Position numbers and translations under genes: made by a program
Shown: in pieces, positions 33,742 through 43,575 of the stretch
Numbering within the stretch: the stretch's first letter is position 1
Layout: each line of letters starts with the position of its first letter
Origin: Falciphora oryzae
Lineage: Eukaryota > Ascomycota > Sordariomycetes > Magnaporthales > Magnaporthaceae
Length of the DNA: 64,000 nucleotides
Reading direction: 5' to 3'
Assembly: GCA_000733355.1 (NCBI GenBank)
Contig: JNVV01000006.1
Location: 564,366-628,365, forward strand
Notes under the pieces: model-generated
Told to the model about the DNA's origin: nothing
Database searches by the model: none
Seen by the model: the letters and a program-made list of their open reading frames with translations, nothing else

Positions 33742-36192
33742 TCCGTCCGGCAGAAGTGCGATGGCGGCGTGGCGAAGGCCTGGAGCGAGAGAGAGAGAGA
33801 GAGAGAGGGAGAGGAGACGGGAGAGCCGTGCTTGAGATCGGAACGCGGTCAGCCAAGTCCTGTTAAACAAACGTCGGGTACCATGGAGGCCAGCCGATGG
33901 ATGGACGGATGGATGGGTGGATGGCTGGTTCCGCAGGCACACCCCCGCGCGCGTGCCCATTCACCCAATGCGATTGTGCTTTCCAGACTGCCCGCGCGCG
34001 CGGAGGGGGGTTTGCGCCTTCCGGGCCATGCATGGCACGCGGATTTAGATGGTAGGCGTCACAAGCCTTCCAATGCAGTCGGACGAACCAGGTGTGCCGT
34101 CCATTACCCCGCAACTGGAAGCTCCCTTCCTTGGAGCTGGGTTGTAGGGGCCAAGGTGCGGCACATCCATGGATTGAGGCGGGTACCTGGCACCTTTGGA
34201 CATCTGGTGGTGCCATTAATTGGAACGACGCCACATCGGGACAAGACATACCTTCCGATTTATTTGGAGGGAAGCCACCAGGGCAGCCAATTAATACCAA
34301 CCAGGTAGGTGTGTCTGCTGCCTGTCTGGGCGACTAGGCGGATTCCTCAGATATACGATGGAGACGAGACACTTGGGTGACCAACGGATAACGACAACGA
34401 GCGGACGGGACAGTGTAAGCAACACTTTCTGAATGGCAAGAGGCGGTTAGGTGGATACCAGGATGAAGGAGGTCGATGGCAAGTGAAGAGGGCGTCAATA
34501 AGTCTACCAAGGCTCTTCTGGGTCGGAGAGGTTCCGAGGCGGGCGCAGGCCAGCTTATGTCGGAGAATTTCTACCCGTCCATTGCTCGCCGTCCGGCGGC
34601 CGCCTGGTTCTGTTGGGGTACTGGGCTCCCAAGCGCCACGGCCAGTGACGGCCGTCAACGACATATCGGCCGGCTATCTTCAAACCAGATTTTGTGGCTC
34701 CCCCAAGGCTCCTGGGGCGCCGTTGAATAAAGACGCTCCCAACCCCCAACCGGTTCGACCCGATACCAGGGCCAACCGCAGGCCTCTGCGGTGCCCCCAT
34801 GTGGTAAAAGACCCTTCCTCGGGCCGTGCGTGCGCCAACGCTGCTGCAAAGCCTTGTTGCTTGTCCACGGCCCAGACGTGCCAGTCCAGTCTGGCCGCGA
34901 GCGTCCGGGCACCCGGAATCTCCCTACCGCGGGCTTGAGCAGACTCGCCTGCGGATCCACACTACGTCACTTGTCATTCCGGGTGTGTTGTGCCCAGCAC
35001 AGAGGGACCCGTTTGGCTATGCCACGGCCTGCGTCATGCGTCCCCTGGCAATGGCCCAAAACCACATGGGTTCCTTTGATTTGCGATATCGTAACTGCCA
35101 AGACGTCTCGCCGAGCTGTCTACGGTTATCGGCCTGCACGTCGGTATCCACCATGTCAGGGTCGCCGCTTAGCCCGGCGCCTCGCTGGAGATGGAGACGC
35201 CGATTTCAGCAGCCTTCCAGTCGTGGATATCAATCACGTTGCCTCGGTCAAATGTTGCCGCGGAGAGTAGGCACATACTGGACAGCATTATCATGCGACA
35301 AGGAGCCAGGTGGTGTATCAGCTGTAAGATGCTGGAGAGCAAGCACAAGTGTCGAAGCTATCATCCCTGATTAAAGCCAAGCCGCCTCCGCCACGGCACA
35401 TACGAACACCCCCCTAACACTGGGCGAATGCGGGGAAATCCGGATCACTGATGCTTCGTCGATGTTCACGGGCCAGAACCATCAATCCGTCCGCCCGACC
35501 GTCCCGGGCCGAGCTGGCGTAGGGCGGGGACCGTCGTGTCGCCTAGCCGAGCGAGGTTCCGTCGATAATATCGCAGAATGGGTCCCGTGGACGCGGGGTC
35601 AACGACGCCGACGGATGCACATGTGGGATGGGGGATTGTTCAGCACATGGATCCCTTCCCTCCAACACTCACTCAGTAGCAGACCCAGTCGTCTCGCCAA
35701 CCTCCAGGCAGATACAGATACTCTGCCACGCGTGGAGGCAGCCTTTTGTTGTCAAATGTGAAAATGCGTTCGAAAAAAAAAAAAAAAAAAAAAACCCTCT
35801 GCGACTGCATCGCTGTCTGGCGAGATGTCACCGGCAATAGAGAAAGGGCAGAAAAATGTCGGATGTCGATCAGCTACCCCGTCGGCCAGTCAAGCGAACC
35901 CGCAGCGAAAAGAGGGAAAATAATAAAATCCCAGGGGCAGACTATAATCTATTGGCTGAAAAGCGGCCACTGGCAGTTTCCCAATACCTCGCAAGCGCGC
36001 CCATTTGAGATGTGGACAGTGTTGGTGCATCTTGCTCATCTCGGACGAGGCTCCGCGGTTGAATTTCTCAACAAAACACCGCAGCTCCAGCACAACAAGC
36101 ACCACATAATCCCGAATCTCGCAGCCCGCTAGCCCGATCCATCTGCGACTAAGCCCGCCATCCATGCCCACACAAGCCTTATCCCCGGCCGG
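33742..36192. other. 2.4-kb spacer with microsatellites, no gene seen
   Basis: This contains a GA tract (about 33784-33810), ATGG/GGAT units (33896-33928) and an A20-type tract near 35775-35794. Several short frames exist on both strands, but none has a motif or a workable exon structure. A lineage-specific non-coding RNA cannot be excluded. Confidence 0.45.
33784..33810. repeat. GA dinucleotide microsatellite
   Basis: About 12 GA repeats, ending in GGGAGAGG, 43 nt upstream of the carrier start and therefore in its leader or core promoter. Confidence 0.85.
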
Positions 36193-37346
36193 TCAGTACC
36201 CGGTCGACGGCATGGTGGTGAGTCGGCCTCCATCGATCATCATGATGTTGCCATTACAGTACGCGCCGGCTCTCGACGCCAGGTACAGGATCGCGCCTCC
36301 CATCTCGTCACTGTTGCCCATCCTTCCTAAGGGCACCACGTCCCGTGCAATGGGAATTGGCTTGCTTTCATCCCAGCCCGCCGTCTGCGTTGCCCTCTGC
36401 ACAATGGGTGCCGACATCTCGCTGGGGAAGAGGCCCGGCGCGATGCAGTTGACACTGTAGCGAGGGGGCCAGTCAGTCAAACACTAACCCCGACCCAAAA
36501 AAAAAAAATCACCAGAAAGAGCGAAGAAGAAAGGAAAAGAAAGGAGAAAAAAACATGATTGCATGGTGACCGGATGCACAGGGCTCAGGGGCTGGCCAAC
36601 CTACCGGATATTCCACTGGGGAAGAACCACGGACAGTTGTTTAGCCGCATGGGTCACCGCCGCCTTGGACATGCCGTACGCCCAACCACCAGGAGCCCTT
36701 TTGTTAAAGGCTGCGATGGAGCTCGTGACGACGATCTGCGACGACTGCGAGACGTTTCCCTTTTTGTTCCCCGCATCTAGCAGCTTGAGAAACGCCATGG
36801 ACGTGTACCAGACGGCCCGGCAGTTGACATCAAATGTCCGGTCGAACTCGTCCGGGCCAACAGCGAGCTGCGCGTCCCGCCACTCTTCCAGCGTCGTATC
36901 GGCCGTGATCTGCAGCACCGGGGGCGGCCCGCCGACCCCGGAATTGCACACAAGCAGGTTCAGAAACCCGACGTCCTTCTCTACCGCTCGTACCGCTGAA
37001 GTGAGTGACTCCATGGACGTCACGTCGCATACCAGAGGCACTACCACGCCTGGCAGGCCGATGGACTCGGCAGCCGCCTGCAGGATCTCCTTGCGGCGAC
37101 CCGAGATGTACACTCGGTGGGCTCCGGCTTCGGCCAGGGCCCGAGCCATCATGAGCCCAATGCCTAAGGAGTAGGAAGACGGAATTAGAGACAAGACTTG
37201 TGATTGAATCCGCCACACTCAAGGTACGTGCGCACAGGGTCCGTCGACCGCGACCTACCTGTACCGCCTCCTGTCACTAGAGCCACGAGCCCTGAGGTCG
37301 AGAAGACCCCGGTCCCTTGGGAAGCAGCGGCCGCACGAGTGGACAT
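36193..37346 (-). CDS. short-chain dehydrogenase/reductase (SDR)
   Basis: Three exons, 37346-37259, 37163-36605 and 36454-36193, give 302 residues. The cofactor motif TGGGTGIG spans the first intron, around residue 26. CNSG corresponds to the NAG motif, and the catalytic pair appears as VTSSI and YGMSKAA. IAPGLFPSEM and IDGG near the C-terminus are standard classical-SDR elements. It should be an NAD(P)H-dependent oxidoreductase. The basic residues expected for NADPH binding are suggested by the Arg pair in SGRRKE, but substrate and pathway are not evident. No biosynthetic cluster surrounds it. The neighbours are non-coding DNA on one side and a tRNA and a sugar transporter on the other. Confidence 0.88.
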
Positions 37347-37854
37347 GACGAGACTTGTACGCGGGTACCTCCGGGGATGCTTGGCGCCTTCAAACTGGTA
37401 GATGCCTGGGAGGTATTTCTAGCTACATGGCGTAGTTAGCTTATGTCGCTTCAAGATGATGCCCAAGACATGCAGCACTTGTAAATGTACTGGACCCCAT
37501 GCGTCGAGTCCTATGGTACAATGGATTGTGATGTCGAGTCTGGAACCTATACGTACCTCGCTGGGGAGAACCACACAAATAACCTTATGCAGAATGCTGC
37601 TAGGCGCATGTAGCGTGAACGAAGGAAAGTACCTAAACGCCCAACAAAGCATGTAAAATGCACATGTCTACAACGGCCTCCAACGGATGATACTCGAGCA
37701 CTAGACCCCCAAAACACCCGCTCCAGGAGACGCACTCCCGGACTCGACTACAGTACCCCGCATTGTTGCCGTTTCCCCCACCCGGATTGCCGTGCCATCC
37801 CACCACAAATATGACCACCAACAGGCACCAAAATTCCCGTCAGAGTTCGACAAC
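37347..37854. other. spacer upstream of the SDR and tRNA genes
   Basis: This holds the SDR promoter and the upstream region of the tRNA. I see no protein gene. Confidence 0.4.
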
Positions 37855-37951
37855 ACAGGAATGGTGTAAGGGCTAGCATGGAGGCTTCCCACTTTCAGTG
37901 GCCTGAAAACGGATATTGCCTCCGATCCGGGTTCGAGTCCCGGTTCCTGTA
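37855..37951 (+). tRNA. tRNA-Gly(CCC) with a 25-nt intron
   Basis: The fold is complete. A 7-bp acceptor pairs ACAGGAA (37855-37861) with TTCCTGT (37944-37950), followed by discriminator A at 37951. The D arm is GTGT/GCAT with a GG-containing loop, the anticodon stem is GAGGC/GCCTC, and the T arm is CCGGG-TTCGAGT-CCCGG. The anticodon loop reads TTCCCA before extra sequence, so the anticodon is CCC at 37888-37890 and the intron is about 37892-37916, one base 3' of the anticodon as in other eukaryotic nuclear tRNAs. CCACT at the anticodon can pair with AGTGG inside the intron, giving the expected pre-tRNA helix. The A1-U72 pair is unusual for glycine; C35, C36 and A73 agree with glycine identity. 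A T5 run follows 12 nt downstream. Confidence 0.82.
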
Positions 37952-37963
37952 AGCTTTGAATGC

Positions 37964-37968
37964 TTTTT
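37964..37968 (+). terminator. RNA polymerase III terminator (T5)
   Basis: Five consecutive T begin 13 nt after the last tRNA base, where a Pol III stop is expected. Confidence 0.7.
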
Positions 37969-39114
37969 GTCTCCCTTACATTTCTAGATCGGGAGCCCCC
38001 TTTTTTTTTGCTCATAGCCTGTTCTGTTCAGTCACTTGTTTTCCTTGCCCACTTTCCTTCACCTGCAAGTCATTCTGTTCAATAGAGGACCAAGATTCAT
38101 GCAGGTAGGTGACTACCCGGGTACCGACTCGCTGATTTACTATGTTCGGTAGTGGTCGGGGTTCTGTCGGGGTTTTGAGATGCTGCCCAGGGCCATCCCG
38201 TATTGCACGCACACGTGGGCGCATTCTCTGGGTCTTTACACGACACTTCTCTCGCCATCTTTGGGCAATGGGCAAACTATGGATGCAAGTAAACATACAA
38301 TATGTATTCCTTCCACATAGCTCACTGACAAGCAAAAGCCCCGTCTTGCTTCAAGCTACAAACCTTGGGGCTACGGAGCGCCTTGGAGTGGTGTTGTTAT
38401 TTTCGGACAGCATCGTGGTGGCATTGGCTAGCGGCGCCGGTATTTGGACACTAGCTCCACCCAGGGGCATGCACCGTAGTTCACGGCCCGCCTGGGCTTT
38501 CTTCCATCTCGGGAATTAGGGACGCTTCTTCGACATATGTAGGCATACCACGTTGAATAGTATTGATATCATGACCAGGCCCCAGGGGTCCCCCACTCTA
38601 CGTGGAAACACCTGAGATCTTACCAGGCGGAGGATGCAACAGTCCTCGGTGATCTCAGGTTGCATGATCCTACCGTGTGCCTCTGGATTCGACCTTGATG
38701 CGCTCCAATAGCAGTTAGCCAAGCTCACTTGACCCGGCGGTCGACGAGGAACCCCCCCGCATCCGCTCACATGCCTAGGGCCGAGAACGCTCACTTCCTT
38801 GGCCGGCGCAGGAACAGCCCATAATGAGGCGCGATCATCAAGAATGGGAGGACGAACAGGAAACCACCCCGGGCCAGGGGCGTAAACTGCCGATGCCTTT
38901 GGCGGGCGCGGCCAAGACATATAAAAATGTATAAAATAGAGTGTGGTGGCCGGTAACAGATTACAGGTCTATGTCTATGCCGACAAATGCAGAAACAAAC
39001 CCTGCTCAGCTTCTTGATATCTCCCACTTAATCCTACACCTCCCCCACAGAATTGCCGGCTTCGAAGCAGTATAATCTCCTTGCCTATCTCCTAGCTACC
39101 ATCAACAAGTCACT
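37969..39114. other. spacer upstream of the MFS sugar-transporter gene
   Basis: About 1.1 kb without a supported gene. The last 100 nt are pyrimidine-rich and probably contain the leader of the transporter. Confidence 0.4.
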
Positions 39115-40798
39115 ATGAGAGGCTGGCTCGGCCGTGGCGGGCCGCTCCGGCTCGGCGTCGCCGTTTGCTGCCTTTTCGCCTTCGTTCTGTTCGGCTTCGA
39201 ACAGGGTGTTTTTGGCCCCATCCTGCAGAATGAAGATTGGAAGAAGCAATTCGGCCATCCAGACGATTCCCTCACGGGCATCATCGTGTCCTGCTATAAT
39301 CTAGGCTGCCTGACTGGCTGCATTGGTGAGCTTTAGCCATGTACTGCTCAGGGCAACTGCCGAGAGGCTGACTTTACCTGCTCGGATCTCAGTCACTTAC
39401 TTCATTGGCGAAAAGATGGGCCGTCGCTGGACCATCTGGCTTGCCATGGGAGTCGTCATCGTCGGCACCACCCTCCAAATATCTTCATACACGGTGCCGC
39501 ATCTCATCATTGGCCGGATCATCACAGGAATCGGCACGGGCATGAAGACTTCGACCGTTCCCATGTAAGAGGCTCATGTCAGGGAATAGCTCCAAGGGAA
39601 CATCTTTAAAACTAACGCGCCCCAATCTAGGTACCAAGCAGAGCTTTGCGAAGGAACTTCCAGGGGCCGCCTCATTTCAGCCGAAACACTCTTCGTTGGC
39701 GTAGGGATCGTTTCGGCCTACTGGTTTAATTTTGGAATGTCGTTTGTCCAAGGCCCTATAGCATGGCGCCTTCCAATCTCGCTGCAGATTTTCTTCGCGA
39801 TCGGGGTCATCGTCCTCGTATTCGCCCTTCCCGAGTCGCCCCGATGGCTGTTCAACCACGGCCGCGAGGCCGAGGCCGTCGAGGTTCTCTGCGCCGTCTA
39901 TGACCGCGCCCCGGAAAACGGGCTCATTGTGGCCGAGAAGACGGCCATTATCCAAGCCATCGAGCTCGAACGGAGCTCGCTCAGGACCAAGAGCTTTCTT
40001 AGCATCTTGCGGCATGACGACGTTAACACCAGGCGACGCGTCTTGCTGGCGTGGCTGGCTCAGTTTGCCAACCAGCTCGGCGGCATAAACCTCGTGGTCT
40101 ACTATATCCCTTCTGTCCTAGAAATCAACGTCGGCATGTCTGTGCAGCAGAGCCAGATCCTGGGCGGCTGCATCAACCTGATGTTTCCGATAGGATCTCT
40201 GCTGCCCACCCTAGCGCTCGATCGAATGGGACGGCGGAAGACCATGATGGTCGGCTCCTTGGCGTTAGGCGTCTGCATGCTGCTTATTTCAGCACTGCTC
40301 TCTCAGGCGCCCCGAGGGGAGAACACAGGGCGAGGCCAGGCCTTCAGTTCTGCCTCAGTTGCCTTCTTCTTTTTATACATGCTCTTTTTTGGGATGAGCA
40401 TGAACAGTGTGCCCTGGGTTTATGTGCCAGAAATCCTTCCGCTCGAGGCCCGGACGCGGGGTACTGCCGTCGGGGTAAGCTCCAACTGGCTGTGGAATTT
40501 TACGGTTGTGATGATCACGCCCATTATCATCAACCGGTTGGAGTGGCGAGCCTATCTCATCTTCATGTTCACGAACCTGCTGTTTGTGCCCATGTTCTAC
40601 TTCTTCTTCCCGGAGACAAGCAACCTGCGGCTGGAGGACATCGACCATATTTTCGCAAAGGGTGGCGACCCTGTCAAGCAGGCGCGCCGTATCCAGGCCA
40701 GGCTTGCACAGGGGCTCTCTCCTTTAGAACACGATGCCGAGATGGGCAAGGCGGAGGCGGGAGGTGGGGTAGCCAAGAGCGTGGAGAAGAGCTCATGA
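39115..40798 (+). CDS. MFS sugar/quinate-type transporter
   Basis: Exons 39115-39325, 39393-39564 and 39631-40798 encode 516 residues with 12 predicted helices. Sugar-porter signatures are present: FGFEQGVFGPIL in helix 1, GEKMGRRW between helices 2 and 3, GRIITGIGTG, ALPESPRWLF before the central loop, DRMGRRKTM, VYVPEILPLEARTRG, and FFPETSNLRLEDID in place of the usual PETKG ending. It is expected to be a plasma-membrane H+ symporter for a hexose, quinate or related compound. Substrate cannot be assigned. Both introns are short with standard borders and join in phase. The gene stands alone, with no catabolic enzyme beside it. Confidence 0.92.
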
Positions 40799-41658
40799 TG
40801 AGGGCTGAGCAAACAAGAGGTATTCGTGTTAAGGGGGTTTTGTGGGAGAGAGAAAGGGGCAGAGAGTAACAAACTAGCGTACGGGTACCCGTAATTTTGG
40901 GGGCAGTAGAAACTCGAGGGCTCGAGAACAATGGAGTGCGTTGGTAATGTTTGTAATTGGAAAGCGTCCAGTGACGAAGTGGCGGCCCCAGGTAAATCGG
41001 GTGAATGTGCTCGAGGGATCAATAGCTCAACCAGGCAGGGCGAATCAAACGTGAGCGTGTACTGCACGATCATCTGTTTATGTGTGCTGTGGTTGCCCGA
41101 GGCCTAGCCAGGCAGTGTGTCCAGCGGAACCAAGCATCGATGATGACAGCACGGAACTCAATGCCGTCCAAGGTGGCTCAATTTGATGTTACATAATGGC
41201 ACCACAAACGCCGGCCCGTCACTCGACCGCTGGTGCACGACTCTTGGGAGTAAGGCAAACCAAACCGTACCTGCCACACAAGGTAACAAGACAGGGGTGG
41301 CGGTTGCGAGGGAGGAGCGCGATTGCCGGGGGCGGCTCGCTTTGTTCCATTGATGGCGTTTTGGCCGAGCTGAGGCCGCGGATTGTTTTTTCTGTGTTGG
41401 AACAACCTCATCCGTCTTGTCAACAAAGTTCATTTTTGCGAGCCTTTTATTTACCAAGCAACTGAGTTTCTTCCATGTCACCGTCTGGCGACTCAGCGAG
41501 CGACCGACGACGATTGCAGTGCTCGACTTACTCACCCCTATAATTCGTGTCGTGTCTCGCTCGGAGCGAAACCTGTCCTGGCTGGAGCGCGCACGCAAGA
41601 GAGACGGCAGCAGCACACACGCCTCTGCAATCCCCATCGTGACGCCGCCGACCGCGCG
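40799..41658. other. spacer upstream of the RING gene, no gene seen
   Basis: This holds the sugar-transporter 3' UTR and the promoter of the RING-finger gene. Open frames on the minus strand here have biased composition and no motif. Confidence 0.4.
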
Positions 41659-43348
41659 ATGGCAAATTCTGGGCACATTAGCGGTGGTATGCGGGTTCTT
41701 GTTTCTAGCAGTCTCCGTTTTTTCCCTTGAGTTTTTGCCTTTTTGGTTTTTCTTTTCTTTTCTTTTCTTTTTTTCCATCGAGCACAGCACTTCCGCCGCC
41801 TTCTCCGTGCGTGCTTGCCGACGCTCACACGACCCTGGCTCCCTGTCCAGGCACGGTCCCAGGCACCGAGGCAGTCCGCCACAGCAGCCCTGGGTTTCGA
41901 CACCAGCGCGCCACCATCACAACTTTCACCACGCAAGCCACCACAACCTCCAGCCTGCCAACCGACGCCGACCCGACCCTAGCCCCCGCACCCGCGCATT
42001 TCGCGGCCCTCCCTCGCCCGCCCGACTCTCCCTGGCTGTTCTCGCCCTACTCGGACGCCTTGGACTTTTCAGACTTCGATCTGATCCCGTCGCCCGCCGC
42101 CGGCCCCGGCGCTGGTGCTTTCGCCCCGCAGTACCAGCCTCAAGCCGGCCATCCACTCCTCCAAGTGCCCGCCCTTCCTCTGCCGCTACCTCAGCCCTCA
42201 CTCGACCCGTCGCCGGCTGCCTCACATCTGTTCTTGCACGCCGCCGGGTCCATCTTTTCCTCGCCTCCCCCGCCAACCGGGTTTGCAGGCCTGCTTGCCC
42301 GACCTGGCTCACAACCGCACCCGCCCGGCTTCGCCGACCGACCCTTCCCTCCCAGATTGCCACCTTTAATGCCACCAAGGCAAAATATAGAGCAACAAAC
42401 GAGGCTTGAGAGACTGCTTTCGAGTCTTGCCGACACTAGTCCCTCGCCACGCCCGCGCTCAAGCCGCCGTCCCCGGAACAGCAGCCCCGAGTCCCCCACC
42501 ACCTTGCGCCCCAGCGACCGCTCCGGCTCCCGTCCCGGCCACGTAAAGACGGAACGCGAGGGAAGTCGAACACCTGCCCCAGCCGACACCTCCGCTATAG
42601 CCATGCCGCCCGTGACTCGCAAACGCGCTGCCGCCGGCGCCGCCTCGTCGTCGTCATCATCGTCGTCGCGACCAGCCGGTGCCACGACTCAACCGCAATC
42701 CCGCACACCCAAGCGTCAGCGGACGAGCCCCCAGCAGCCCGCGAACAGACGGCGTCCCAACCCTATAACGATCGACTCGGAAACCTTCTCCGATCCCTTC
42801 GACGAAGGCGCCGACCTCGACGATCTCGAACGACGGGCGAAGGCCGGCTTACAAAATGGCGCGCAGCTGAAAGAGGAAGAGGAGCCCGCTGACGTTATTG
42901 ACCTGGTGGACGACGACGTCCCGCCTCCTCCCCCCAAGCCCAAGTCAGAGAACCAGATCAAGCTGGGAAGCCTGCAGTGCTCGATTTGCATGGACGATAT
43001 GACCAACTTGACCGTCACGCACTGTGGTGAGTTGACCATCCTGTTTTCTGCTTTATTGCTCCTGCTATATCCAGTTATATCTTTGCTCTTGGTCGAACGC
43101 GCTCGGTCGGTACCCTTTGCTAACCTCCGAGGTCGCGTCCAGGGCATCTCTTCTGTGGCGAGTGTCTGCACGGCGCTCTTCATGCCAACTTGAACAAGTC
43201 GGTGTGTCCCATTTGTCGACAGAAGATCGACGTGCGTGCCAATGGGTCTCGGAATCCAAAGTCTACGAAGGGCTTCTTTCATCTGCAACTCAAAGTCATG
43301 ACGGCGACGCGCAAGGGCAAAATGAAGGAGGGCGGGGCTGCACGATAG
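41659..43348 (+). CDS. RING-finger E3 with SUMO-interacting motif, Slx8-like
   Basis: The secure part is 42369-43026 joined to 43143-43348, 287 residues from the first in-frame ATG of the main exon. The frame remains open upstream with protein-like sequence (SPWLFSPYSDALDFSDFD). A 28-nt first exon, 41659-41686, joined at 41851 through a GTATGC donor and CCAG acceptor restores an ATG in phase, giving 469 residues; I use that start with caution. A C3HC4 RING at the C-terminus (CSIC, CGHLFCGEC, CPICR) is split by the last intron. Just before it, VIDLVDDD is a textbook SUMO-interacting motif. Together they suggest a SUMO-targeted ubiquitin ligase of the Slx8 type, acting in the nucleus on SUMO-modified repair proteins. 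The middle is basic and Ser/Pro rich. Confidence 0.75.
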
Positions 43349-43575
43349 CCACAGTCTGAAGCGTGCGTCTCTATTTTACTGTACATTACTATCTGGCGTT
43401 GGGATTGGAATTTGGAACGGTTATCTATCTAGACAGGGACGGAAGCATGGATCAAGGGAGCATACCATGATACCCGTAGAAAGCATAAGGCTGGTTACTC
43501 GCAATTAACATCATTCGGTTTTCCCCGCTTCTCTCCTCGATACAGTAGGTGCTTGCGCTCGCATAAAGAAATGTT
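43349..43575. other. convergent spacer of 227 nt
   Basis: The 3' ends of the RING and Nup98-96 genes meet here. No other feature is visible. Confidence 0.4.

Noticed and set aside
34700..34800. tRNA-like GGTTCGACCC near 34752
   Set aside because: The flanking bases do not form T, anticodon or acceptor stems.
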